Shown here piece after piece: positions 1-6,131 of a stretch of DNA of 9,604 nt. The stretch comes from Candidatus Falkowbacteria bacterium CG02_land_8_20_14_3_00_36_14 (lineage in GTDB: Bacteria; Patescibacteriota; Patescibacteriia; Patescibacteriales; UM-FILTER-36-11), in the NCBI GenBank assembly GCA_002781265.1, contig PETS01000067.1, positions 1 to 9,604 on the forward strand. Reading direction: 5' to 3'. Positions within the stretch are counted from its first letter, which is position 1, and every line of letters starts with the position of its first letter. The position numbers were made by a program, and so were the translations under genes. The notes under the pieces are model-generated. The model saw only the letters and a list, made by a program, of their open reading frames with translations. It ran no database searches and was not told where the DNA came from.

Positions 1-12
1 ATCCATATTATT

Positions 13-39
13 GTCTAAATTACATTAATTAATTTAGAC
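13..39. repeat. AT-rich inverted repeat at window start
   Basis: Perfect 10-base arms (gtctaaatta at 13-22 and taatttagac at 30-39) flank a 7-base loop. The stem has little GC and no T-tract of its own, so it is not a convincing terminator. An operator or a decayed repeat is possible. I see no coding region, promoter or RNA gene in the rest of 1-223; the 8-mer tgttaact at 57-64 recurs inverted at 125-132. Confidence 0.4.
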
Positions 40-223
40 CAATTATGGCACGAATCTGTTAACTATGGCATTTCTATATTGCCGGTACTATGACATTATC
101 ATGTGGGCGGGACAGAGTGTGTACAGTTAACACCATGGGATAACAACAATGGAGTCTTGTTTATTAATATTAAATTAAATCATTAAAAACGATTTTCTCG
201 CGGACAATACACCATACTCCACA

Positions 224-260
224 AATAAAAAAAATCCCAAAGAACAGGATTTTTTTTATT
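224..260 (-). terminator. Rho-independent terminator of ssrA
   Basis: On the minus strand, eight A's followed by TCC (read 257-247) pair with GGA plus eight T's (237-227), with a 9-base loop. The pairing extends to 260/224 through further A-T pairs. The structure starts directly after the tmRNA 3' end and ends in a run of U. It is symmetrical, so it could also stop transcription entering from the plus strand. Confidence 0.8.
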
Positions 261-261
261 C

Positions 262-650
262 GGTGGAGATGGCGGGATTTGAACCCGCGTCTAATAAATT
301 CTCATAAAGCATATTTACAGAAATAGCGCGGTTTTTGTATTTCGCCATGGCTGTAGAAAACCGAACAAAATCAGCCATAGCTAGTTCTATTGGTTTCGGC
401 TAAACACCGAGAACTTTGTTTAACCTATCCTAATAAATTGACACCCGCTTCCGGTTATTAGGAATCGCCGGAGCGGATGGTTGCGGCAATTAAGCGGCAA
501 CAGGAGCAAAGGTCGGCATGCTAAATGCAGCTTTCACCTTGCTGGCAAATGTTTTTGCACTTATTTATTTTCCGGCCTGATTTGCGTGAACACCGGAAAT
601 CACGTTCTGAATGCTTTAAAAGGGCTTTATTATCGATGCCTGGCATCCCC
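262..650 (-). ncRNA. ssrA: Transfer-messenger RNA (tmRNA)
   Basis: tmRNA rescues ribosomes stalled on mRNAs lacking a stop codon: charged with alanine and bound to SmpB, it enters the A site and supplies a degradation-tag reading frame. The acceptor stem pairs GGGGATG (650-644) with CATCTCC (271-265) and has the G3-U pair expected for alanyl-tRNA synthetase. The T arm is GCGGGTTCAAATCCCGC at 288-272. Helix H2 pairs ATAAAGC (630-624) with GCTTTAT (310-304). Four pseudoknots can be drawn: PK1 569-604 (CGTGA/TCACG and TTTCCGG/CCGGAAA), PK2 429-479 (CATCCGCT/AGCGGGTG and CCTAATAA/TTATTAGG), PK3 384-425 (GGTTAAAC/GTTTAGCC and GTTCT/AGAAC) and PK4 329-378 (ATGGCTG/CAGCCAT and CGGTTTT/AAAACCG). Only CC of the 3' CCA is encoded; the next base is G, so the final A would be added after processing. 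Its 5' end lies 23 bases after the smpB stop codon. Confidence 0.97.
490..558 (-). other. tmRNA tag-peptide reading frame
   Basis: The resume codon is GCA at 558-556, ten bases after pseudoknot PK1, and the frame ends at TAA (492-490), just before PK2. It encodes 22 residues, starting AKTFASKV and ending MPTFAPVAA. The terminal -VAA resembles the -LAA/-VAA ends recognised by ClpXP-type proteases. The tag is longer than the ten residues of E. coli. Resume codon and stop fall exactly between PK1 and PK2, as the tmRNA architecture requires. Confidence 0.92.
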
Positions 651-673
651 AAATTTAATTTTCAATTATTTTT

Positions 674-1138
674 TTATCTTCTTTTCGTTAATGTTCTTAT
701 TCTGCGGTCAATGTCCCTTTTCTTAATTGTCTCTCTTTTATCTGCCTTTTTCTTTCCCCGGCCGATGCCGAATTCCAGCTTGACATAGCCGCGCTTAGTA
801 TAGACCTTTATCGGCACCAATGTCAACCCCTGCTCCTGCTTTTTTCCGATTAAATGGCTGATCTCATTCTTTTTTAATAATAATTTTCTTGACCGATACG
901 GATCGTAATTCTTTATAGAACCGGCGAATTTATACAAAGGAATATGGACGTTTATTAAAAATAATTCCGGCAATAGCCGGCCTTTGGCTTTTTTAAAAGT
1001 CACATAACTTCCTTTCAAATTAATATGGCCCGTCTTAATTGACTTGACTTCATGCCCCAATAGAACCAGCCCGGCTTCATATTTTTCCTTTATTTCATAA
1101 TCAAAATTCGCCCTTTTGTTAAATGCTAATGTCGGCAT
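674..1138 (-). CDS. smpB: SmpB, tmRNA-binding protein
   Basis: SmpB binds the tRNA-like domain of tmRNA, delivers it with EF-Tu to stalled ribosomes and places its C-terminal tail in the empty mRNA channel. The 154-residue product has the usual family length. It starts MPTLAFNKRANFDYEI, followed by the conserved GLVLLGHEVKSI region near residues 24-35 and the NLKGSYV motif near 40-47. It ends in the basic helical tail (KKRDIDRRIRTLTKRR) expected to probe the mRNA channel. The ATG lies one base after the stop of the upstream nuclease gene (TAA-T-ATG), so translation is probably coupled; only a weak GGA precedes it. The ssrA gene follows 23 bases after the stop on the same strand, so partner protein and RNA are probably co-transcribed. 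Confidence 0.96.
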   Translation of the reverse strand: MPTLAFNKRANFDYEIKEKYEAGLVLLGHEVKSIKTGHINLKGSYVTFKKAKGRLLPELFLINVHIPLYKFAGSIKNYDPYRSRKLLLKKNEISHLIGKKQEQGLTLVPIKVYTKRGYVKLEFGIGRGKKKADKRETIKKRDIDRRIRTLTKRR

Positions 1139-1139
1139 A

Positions 1140-1619
1140 TTATTTCCAAATTTTTAATAAATCATTATTAATTTCTTCCTGTTCATCTTGGCTTAATTCA
1201 TCGCTTTCGTCAAACTGGCTTTTTCTTTTTGCTTCCTTTAATTTTATTTTCTCGGCCAGATCGCCGGCGCTCTCAAAGAAAAAACTTTTATAATTATCTT
1301 GGGAGATTTTCCCCAGTTTTTCTTTTAGCTCCCGGTCATCGCTGATTATTTTTATTTCATCTTTCTTAATTAAATTTTCCGCTATTTCCAATATTTTATC
1401 ATCAGCTGAATTATAATATTCGTCTTTCGGAGTATAGATAACAGTTAATTTTCCCTTAATAATTTTATCGCCTAGAGAATCAAGGCCGTCAAAAATTAAT
1501 ATTACTTCTTTGCCTTTAAAATAGTCCTTTATTATATTTATAAGCAGCCAGTCAAAGTTGTCTTCTTCTAAAAGGCCCAATTGGCCGGCTAAATTATTGG
1601 CGTCAATTATATTATGTAT
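1140..1619 (-). CDS. YacP/Rae1-like NYN-domain ribonuclease (non-AUG start proposed)
   Basis: The protein matches the NYN (PIN-like) fold of the YacP family. B. subtilis YacP is Rae1, an endonuclease that cuts mRNA in the ribosomal A site. Four acidic motifs are visible in family order: IIDANN (D6), IFDG (D44), SADDKI (D73/D74) and SDDREL (D94/D95), numbered from the proposed start at 1619. The first canonical start codon in frame is TTG at 1580 (146 residues), but it lies after IIDANN and would remove the first catalytic aspartate. The open frame continues upstream without ATG, GTG or TTG to the tig stop. ATA at 1619-1617 sits nine bases after GGAG (1632-1629) and gives a 159-residue protein starting (M)HNIIDANNLAG. 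AUA at 1610 or AUU at 1607 are alternatives, as is a sequence error hiding an ATG. The last ~40 residues are charged. Family assignment is good; Rae1 activity is inferred. Confidence 0.82.
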   Translation of the reverse strand: MHNIIDANNLAGQLGLLEEDNFDWLLINIIKDYFKGKEVILIFDGLDSLGDKIIKGKLTVIYTPKDEYYNSADDKILEIAENLIKKDEIKIISDDRELKEKLGKISQDNYKSFFFESAGDLAEKIKLKEAKRKSQFDESDELSQDEQEEINNDLLKIWK

Positions 1620-1622
1620 ATA

Positions 1623-2912
1623 TTATTTCTCCACATTCCACTCTTTTAATTTCTCCACCACTTTCCGGCTGGTTAATGTATTATGAAGATAGGCGCGGTA
1701 CTCGGGATCTTTAACGCGGGCCGTAACTTTTTCATAGCCCTGGTATTGCTTTAATAATTTTTCCACTTCCCGGTCTATATCCTTTTCGCCGGCTTCAATC
1801 TTTTCCTTATCGCCGATAGCGCGGATTATAAGCGCGCTCTTAACGCGTTTTACGGCATTAGGCGCCATATCAAGTTTCAATTGCTCCTCGGTCTTTTTAA
1901 TGCTGGACAGATAATCTGCAAACTTGCCTCCCTGATGCTCTATTCCATGCTTTAATTCATACACCATGGTTTCTGCTTCATTGTTAATAAGCACTTCGGG
2001 AATATCGCCAAAATCTGATTTATCTATTATTTTGGTAATTAATTCAATTTCTTGCCTCTCGCCTTCTTTCTGCCTTTTTTCCTCGGCCAAGCTTTTTTTA
2101 ATATTATTTTTCAATTCTTCCATGTTATTCAACCCGAACTGCTTGGCAAATTCATCATCGGCTTTGGGCATCTGCCTTTCATAAACTTCTTTAATTTTAA
2201 CTTTAAACTCAACCATTTTGCCTGCTAAATTGGCCATATGAAAATCTTTGGGATAGGGAAGTTTGAATTCTCTGGTCTCGCCTTTTTTTGATTTTAATAA
2301 CTGCTTGTCAAAACCGGGCACAATGTAATCTTTCCCCAAAACAATCGGCATATCATTTTTCTGCCCGCCGTCAATCGGCACATTGTCCAGAAACATTTCC
2401 ACGCTGATAATCACCTTATCGCCCTCTTTCGCCTCCCGGCCGACAATGGCTTCTTTTACTCTAGACTCAAGCAGGTAGTCAATCGCCTTATCCGCTTCCT
2501 TGTCGTCCGCTTTTATTTCATTCTTTTTTATTTTTAAATTTTTATAATTTCCTAATTTTACTTCTGGCAAAATAGCCATCACTACTTTATACTCCAGCGG
2601 ATTTCCCGGAGCCAGCTTGGTGATATTTACTTCCGGCTGGCCCACCGGTACTCTGCCCCCCATATTATCCATAATAGCTTTGTCAACCGTTTTATTGATG
2701 GCGATCCTCGCCCCTTCCTCCAATAGGCTCATTTCGCCGATTTTATCTTTTAATACCGCATAGGGAATTTTGCCGGGCCGAAAGCCGTTAATCTTAATTT
2801 CTTGAGAAACTTTTTCCGCTCCCTTGACTATATACGGCTTAAATTCATCAACGGTTAATTCCACCGTCAATTCCATTTGTGATTTTCCTAAATCTTTTTT
2901 TTCTACTTTCAT
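1623..2912 (-). CDS. tig: Trigger factor, ribosome-bound chaperone and prolyl isomerase
   Basis: Trigger factor docks at the ribosomal exit tunnel and shelters nascent chains. The 429-residue product has the full family layout: an N-terminal ribosome-binding domain with the signature GFRPGKIP at residues 43-50, an FKBP-like prolyl-isomerase domain at about 155-245 (including KEGDKVIISVEM and VPGFDKQLL) and a long helical chaperone domain from about 250 to the end. It starts MKVEKKDLGKSQMELTVELT. No good Shine-Dalgarno sequence lies within 15 bases of the ATG; an ACGGGG is about 18 bases away. It is the first gene of the minus-strand unit leading into the nuclease, smpB and ssrA. A plausible promoter lies at 2956-2985. 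In many bacteria tig sits beside clpP-clpX, so this grouping is different. Confidence 0.95.
   Translation of the reverse strand: MKVEKKDLGKSQMELTVELTVDEFKPYIVKGAEKVSQEIKINGFRPGKIPYAVLKDKIGEMSLLEEGARIAINKTVDKAIMDNMGGRVPVGQPEVNITKLAPGNPLEYKVVMAILPEVKLGNYKNLKIKKNEIKADDKEADKAIDYLLESRVKEAIVGREAKEGDKVIISVEMFLDNVPIDGGQKNDMPIVLGKDYIVPGFDKQLLKSKKGETREFKLPYPKDFHMANLAGKMVEFKVKIKEVYERQMPKADDEFAKQFGLNNMEELKNNIKKSLAEEKRQKEGERQEIELITKIIDKSDFGDIPEVLINNEAETMVYELKHGIEHQGGKFADYLSSIKKTEEQLKLDMAPNAVKRVKSALIIRAIGDKEKIEAGEKDIDREVEKLLKQYQGYEKVTARVKDPEYRAYLHNTLTSRKVVEKLKEWNVEK
1629..1632 (-). promoter_or_regulatory. GGAG ribosome binding site deciding the nuclease start
   Basis: GGAG lies in the last codons of tig (GTG GAG AAA TAA). 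Nine bases separate it from ATA at 1619-1617, a normal Shine-Dalgarno distance. It is 48 bases from the TTG at 1580, too far to serve that codon. It therefore favours initiation at the non-AUG upstream codon, within three bases of the tig stop. Confidence 0.5.
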
Positions 2913-2955
2913 AAAATATATAAATTTACCCCGTTAAAATAAATCTTTAAATAAA

Positions 2956-2985
2956 ATTAAAGATTAATGGATTAGCCATAATCAA
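2956..2985 (-). promoter_or_regulatory. Putative sigma-70-type promoter of the tig unit
   Basis: On the minus strand TTGATT (2985-2980) and TTTAAT (2961-2956) are separated by 18 bases, matching 4/6 and 5/6 consensus positions. Transcription would start near 2950, about 35-40 bases before the tig ATG. A 9-base inverted repeat (aatctttaa at 2942-2950, ttaaagatt at 2957-2965) overlaps the -10 box and could be an operator or a leader hairpin. The assignment rests on pattern only. Confidence 0.4.
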
Positions 2986-3040
2986 GTGGCCTACAACCAC
3001 CAGCATATGGAAGTTTTTTTAATGAGGATTGCTAATTAAT

Positions 3041-3071
3041 AAAAATTTGGCCCGAGTTTTTCTTTCGAGCC
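3041..3071 (-). terminator. Rho-independent terminator after the 96-residue gene
   Basis: On the minus strand GGCTCGA (3071-3065) pairs with TCGGGCC (3055-3049) through seven base pairs, one of them a wobble, with a 9-base loop. A T-rich run follows (AAATTTTT at 3048-3041). It begins 14 bases after the stop codon at 3086 and isolates this gene from tig. Confidence 0.8.
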
Positions 3072-3085
3072 AATTAATTACTGCC

Positions 3086-3376
3086 TTAAATTTTGTCCTC
3101 CGGAACTTCAAAATTTATCGGCACAAGCTTATATTTTAAAATAGAAACGCCTTTTCCCCCTGCTATTCCAACTTTTTTTATGTATTCAATCCGTTTCTCA
3201 GATGAATCTAATAATTCATAAAAATACCGATAATATTCTCTATCATCTTTTGCCGGCCGTAATCCTAAGCTTTTTAATATTTCTTTTGCCTCCTTAAAAT
3301 CCACATTTTTCACCTTTTTATTATTACTACTATTTATTCCTACTCTTTGCCAAAAACCTGATTTTAAATGATCCAT
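3086..3376 (-). CDS. Hypothetical 96-residue protein
   Basis: I do not recognise this protein. It is a basic, soluble product of 96 residues with no signal peptide, membrane segment or cysteine. The middle (about residues 24-67) looks helical and charged: VDFKEAKEILKSLGL followed by a tyrosine-rich stretch REYYRYFYELL. The C-terminal third contains a glycine-rich GIAGGKG and a probable strand (SILKYKLVPINFEV). It is very likely expressed: an ideal AGGAGG (3385-3390) lies eight bases before the ATG and a clear terminator follows the stop. It stands alone between hppA and tig on the same strand. Confidence 0.75.
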   Translation of the reverse strand: MDHLKSGFWQRVGINSSNNKKVKNVDFKEAKEILKSLGLRPAKDDREYYRYFYELLDSSEKRIEYIKKVGIAGGKGVSILKYKLVPINFEVPEDKI

Positions 3377-3420
3377 GATTTGTTCCTCCTGTTTTTGTTT
3401 TTATTTATTTGTTTATTATT

Positions 3421-3547
3421 GTCATTCCCGCCCAGCTTCGCATTAGCTTCAGCGAGGCGAGCGAAAGTGGAAATCCACGCATAATCACTTTTAATGGATT
3501 CCCGCCTGCGCCAGCCTCGCCTAGCGAGTCTAGGCGGGCGGAAATGA
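3421..3547. repeat. Palindromic intergenic repeat element
   Basis: The ends are near-inverted copies: gtcattcccgccc at the left, and tcatttccgcccgcc when the right end is read on the minus strand. The interior holds smaller palindromes, including gtggaaatccac and a strong stem formed by cgcctag and ctaggcg. It fills most of the gap between hppA and the 96-residue gene. Its GC content is clearly above that of the surrounding DNA. It carries no reading frame and looks like a non-autonomous MITE/REP-type element. The rest of the gap (3548-3600) shows only weak short stems. Confidence 0.6.
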
Positions 3548-3600
3548 AGAGGACAAGGTTCTAAGAGCCTTTGAAAGGAGGCTACTTGTAAGCCGTCATT

Positions 3601-5595
3601 TTAAATCAACAAACCCACTATCAATAAAGCGACAATATTTAAAATTTTTATCATTGGATTAATGGCCGGGCCAGCCGTGTCTTTGTAGGGATCGCCGACG
3701 GTGTCTCCGGTAATCGCCGCTTTATGGGCGAAACTGCCCTTGCCGCCCAAATTGCCTTTCTCAATATATTTCTTAGCGTTGTCCCAAGCGCCGCCTCCGG
3801 AAGTCATGGAAATAGCCACAAATATGCCGGTTATAATTGAACCGACTAAAAGGCCTCCCAGCGCTTCAACTCCTAGAATAAAACCGACTAAAATCGGAGC
3901 TACTACCGGAATTAAAGCCGGAAAAATCATCTCGGAAATAGCCGCTTTGGTTACTATATCCACCGTGTGCTTATAATCCGGTTTTTCCGTGCCCTGCATA
4001 ATGCCCGGCTTATCTTTAAACTGTTTTCTGACATCTTCCACCACCGAACCGGCCGCGCGACCTACGGCCTGCATGGATAGAGCGCCAAAATAATAGGGCA
4101 AAAGTCCGCCGATGAATAATCCGGCTAAAACTTTCGGATCGTTAATTAAAAATTGAATATCATTTCCACCCTCTGTTATCTTATAGGTAAAATCCGCAAA
4201 TAAAACCAAAGCGGCCAGCGCGGCTGAACCGATAGCGTAGCCCTTGGTTACCGCTTTAGTAGTGTTGCCGACCGCATCTAAAGAATCAGTTATATTCCTA
4301 ATATCTTCGCTCAGTCCGGCCATTTCGGCAATGCCGCCGGCATTATCAGTAATCGGACCGTATGAATCAATAGTAACAATTATGCCAGCCAGGGAAAGCA
4401 TGGCCATAGCGGCGATAGCCACTCCATAAAGTCCAGCTAAACTATGGGCGCCCAATATGGCGGCAACGATAACCACAATCGGCAAAGCGGTTGATTTCAT
4501 GGCAATAGCCAAACCGGCGATTACATTCGTGCCGTGTCCGGTTTCTGAAGCTTTGGCAATATCCTTAACCGGCTGATAATGGGTTGAAGTATAATATTCG
4601 GTAATTACCATTAATAAAGCGGTAACGGCTAATCCGACCAATGATGCTAAAAATAAATTAATGGTTTCATATTTGCCATTGCCGGCCATTAAAATTTTTG
4701 TGGCTGGATAAAATGCTATGGCCGCTAAAACACTAGACACGATTAAGCCACGATAGAGGGCCGGCATTATTTTTTTATTTTCGCCTAATTTAATAAAAAA
4801 TGTTCCGATAATGGAAGCAATAATGGAAATAGCGCCCAAGGCCAAAGGATAAATAACTGCGTTAGCAAATCCGGTAAATAACAATGAACCCAATATCATG
4901 GCGGCGATGGAGGTAACCGCGTAAGTTTCAAATAAGTCAGCCGCCATACCGGCGCAATCGCCAACATTATCGCCGACATTATCGGCAATCACGGCCGGAT
5001 TCCTCGGGTCGTCTTCCGGAATGCCGGCTTCAACTTTGCCGACCAGGTCGGCGCCGACATCGGCCGCTTTGGTAAAAATGCCTCCGCCCAAGCGGGCAAA
5101 AATTGAAATCAGCGATCCGCCAAAACCAAAGCCGATTAAAGCATGGATATCCTTGGTGATAAAATAAAAACCAGCAGTGCCTAAAAGCGCCAAGCCGACC
5201 ACCAGCATGCCGGTGACAGATCCGCCCTGCACAGCTACGGCTAAGGCTTTTTTTATTCCATTATGCGCCGCTTCGGCCGTACGCACATTGGCCCGGACAG
5301 AAACATTCATGCCGATATAGCCGGTTAAAGCTGATAAAAAAGCGCCGATTAAAAAAGCCAGGGCTGTTGTCCATCCTAAGGCCGGAACAAAGCCAATAAT
5401 TAAAAACAAAACAACCGCCACCAGGCCAATAGTCTTATACTGCCTGTTTAAATAAGCGCTCGCCCCGTCCTGAATGGCCTGGGCAATGGCTTTCATTTTT
5501 TCATTTCCTGCCGGCAAGCGCAGAATCATTTTTATTAAAACTCCGCCATAAATAATGGCTAGTAACGCGCTTCCCAAAATTAAAAATGTGGTCAT
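3601..5595 (-). CDS. hppA: Membrane-bound proton-translocating pyrophosphatase (K+-independent type)
   Basis: The enzyme hydrolyses pyrophosphate at the cytoplasmic membrane and pumps protons outward, recovering energy from biosynthetic PPi. From the ATG at 5595 the product has 664 residues and about sixteen hydrophobic segments, normal for the family. Visible signatures are [19 protein letters not shown] from about residue 179, [19 protein letters not shown] just after it, and the C-terminal substrate motifs [13 protein letters not shown] and [21 protein letters not shown] has lysine (about residue 447) where K+-dependent enzymes carry alanine, which marks the K+-independent proton-pumping class. 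The open frame continues to a TTG at 5625, but the ten extra residues are encoded by a dispersed repeat and precede the natural [13 protein letters not shown] start, so I prefer the ATG. No clear ribosome binding site or promoter is visible. Confidence 0.95.
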   Translation of the reverse strand: MTTFLILGSALLAIIYGGVLIKMILRLPAGNEKMKAIAQAIQDGASAYLNRQYKTIGLVAVVLFLIIGFVPALGWTTALAFLIGAFLSALTGYIGMNVSVRANVRTAEAAHNGIKKALAVAVQGGSVTGMLVVGLALLGTAGFYFITKDIHALIGFGFGGSLISIFARLGGGIFTKAADVGADLVGKVEAGIPEDDPRNPAVIADNVGDNVGDCAGMAADLFETYAVTSIAAMILGSLLFTGFANAVIYPLALGAISIIASIIGTFFIKLGENKKIMPALYRGLIVSSVLAAIAFYPATKILMAGNGKYETINLFLASLVGLAVTALLMVITEYYTSTHYQPVKDIAKASETGHGTNVIAGLAIAMKSTALPIVVIVAAILGAHSLAGLYGVAIAAMAMLSLAGIIVTIDSYGPITDNAGGIAEMAGLSEDIRNITDSLDAVGNTTKAVTKGYAIGSAALAALVLFADFTYKITEGGNDIQFLINDPKVLAGLFIGGLLPYYFGALSMQAVGRAAGSVVEDVRKQFKDKPGIMQGTEKPDYKHTVDIVTKAAISEMIFPALIPVVAPILVGFILGVEALGGLLVGSIITGIFVAISMTSGGGAWDNAKKYIEKGNLGGKGSFAHKAAITGDTVGDPYKDTAGPAINPMIKILNIVALLIVGLLI

Positions 5596-5607
5596 AATTT
5601 TAACTAT

Positions 5608-5644
5608 GTCATTGCGAGCGACCAAAGGGAGCGCGGCAATCTCG
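5608..5644. repeat. Dispersed GTCATTGCGAGCG-type repeat fragment at the hppA 5' end
   Basis: The segment begins gtcattgcgagcg and ends ggcaatctcg. The two ends are partly inverted (attgc/gcaat and cgag/ctcg), as in a small hairpin. It shares the gtcatt..cgagcg form with the left end of the element at 8508-8638. It lies just upstream of the hppA ATG and supplies the spurious in-frame TTG at 5625. Confidence 0.55.
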
Positions 5645-5739
5645 TTTAATTATTTTTCCGAGATAACTTTAACTTCCTTATTATTTAGATCTCATCGTAA
5701 TAACAAAAAATTTAAAATATATTTAAATAAATAACTTTT

Positions 5740-5773
5740 AAAAATTTGGGGGGATCTAACATCTTCTCCCCCC
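5740..5773 (-). terminator. Rho-independent terminator after the 87-residue gene
   Basis: On the minus strand GGGGGGA (5773-5767) pairs with TCCCCCC (5754-5748) across a 12-base loop, followed by AAATTTTTAAAA. It starts six bases after the stop codon at 5780 and separates this gene from hppA, which must therefore have its own promoter in 5645-5740. That segment is very AT-rich and I cannot pick a convincing promoter in it. Confidence 0.85.
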
Positions 5774-5779
5774 ATTCTT

Positions 5780-6043
5780 TCATCTGATTTTATTTACTTC
5801 CATTTTTTCAGAAATACCTATTTTTTCATCTTCCGTGACTATTGTAAATACATAGACGCTGGTAGGAACTTCAATATCAACTACCTTTACTGTTTTTTTT
5901 ATTTCTATTATTTTATCAATAATTTGAACTTTTTTCCCGATCAACTTTACTGCTCTTTCAAAAATTTTACTGGTATATTTTGCTTCTATGTTTCTTATTT
6001 CCTCTTCTTTTTCTTTAGTTAATTCTTGTATAAAAGAACTCAT
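5780..6043 (-). CDS. Hypothetical 87-residue charged protein
   Basis: I do not recognise this protein. The N-terminal ~32 residues are predicted helical and strongly charged (ELTKEKEEEIRNIEAKY). The rest looks strand-forming, with alternating hydrophobic residues (VQIIDKIIEIKKTVKVVDIEV, then SVYVFTIVTEDEKIGI). There is no signal peptide, membrane segment or cysteine. An ideal AGGAGG (6050-6055) lies six bases before the ATG and a strong terminator follows, so it is probably a real, well-translated gene. It follows nusA on the same strand after an 88-base gap holding a hairpin repeat, so it may be read through from nusA or have its own promoter (a TATAAT at 6120-6115 lacks a matching -35 box). 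Confidence 0.75.
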   Translation of the reverse strand: MSSFIQELTKEKEEEIRNIEAKYTSKIFERAVKLIGKKVQIIDKIIEIKKTVKVVDIEVPTSVYVFTIVTEDEKIGISEKMEVNKIR

Positions 6044-6079
6044 AGCACTCCTCCTTATTTTTGATTTTCTTGTTAAAAT

Positions 6080-6108
6080 CCCCCTTAATCCCCCTTTAAT
6101 AAAGGGGG
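6080..6108. repeat. C5/G5 hairpin repeat between nusA and the 87-residue gene
   Basis: CCCCCTTT (6090-6097) pairs with AAAGGGGG (6101-6108) over a 3-base loop. A second CCCCC at 6080-6084 (within atcccccttaat) can compete for the same G-run. It could act as a weak terminator or mRNA stabiliser after nusA, although only ATTTTAA follows it on the minus strand. It resembles the hairpin at 8403-8425 in form and looks like a dispersed repeat. Confidence 0.55.
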
Positions 6109-6131
6109 CGATTTATTATATTTTATATTTT

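Noticed and set aside
264..290. tRNA-like 3' end suggesting a tRNA gene
   Set aside because: The T arm and acceptor belong to tmRNA: the matching 5' acceptor strand lies at 650-644 and no anticodon arm is present between them.
481..788. Plus-strand open frames of 81 and 87 codons
   Set aside because: They lie antisense to ssrA and the end of smpB and are explained by the tmRNA structure. They have no ribosome binding site.
3421..3547. Possible CRISPR array or multi-copy direct repeats
   Set aside because: The structure is a single palindromic element without regularly spaced repeats or spacers. No CRISPR-like periodicity is visible anywhere in the window.
3548..3600. Plus-strand AAAGGAGG suggesting a small gene
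   Set aside because: The only nearby start (TTG) is followed immediately by TAA, so nothing is encoded.
3701..4429. Plus-strand open frames inside hppA
   Set aside because: They are antisense to a well-conserved hppA region and lack initiation signals.
5596..5625. Longer hppA starting at TTG 5625
   Set aside because: The extra ten codons are encoded by a dispersed repeat, have no ribosome binding site and precede a natural membrane-protein start at the ATG.
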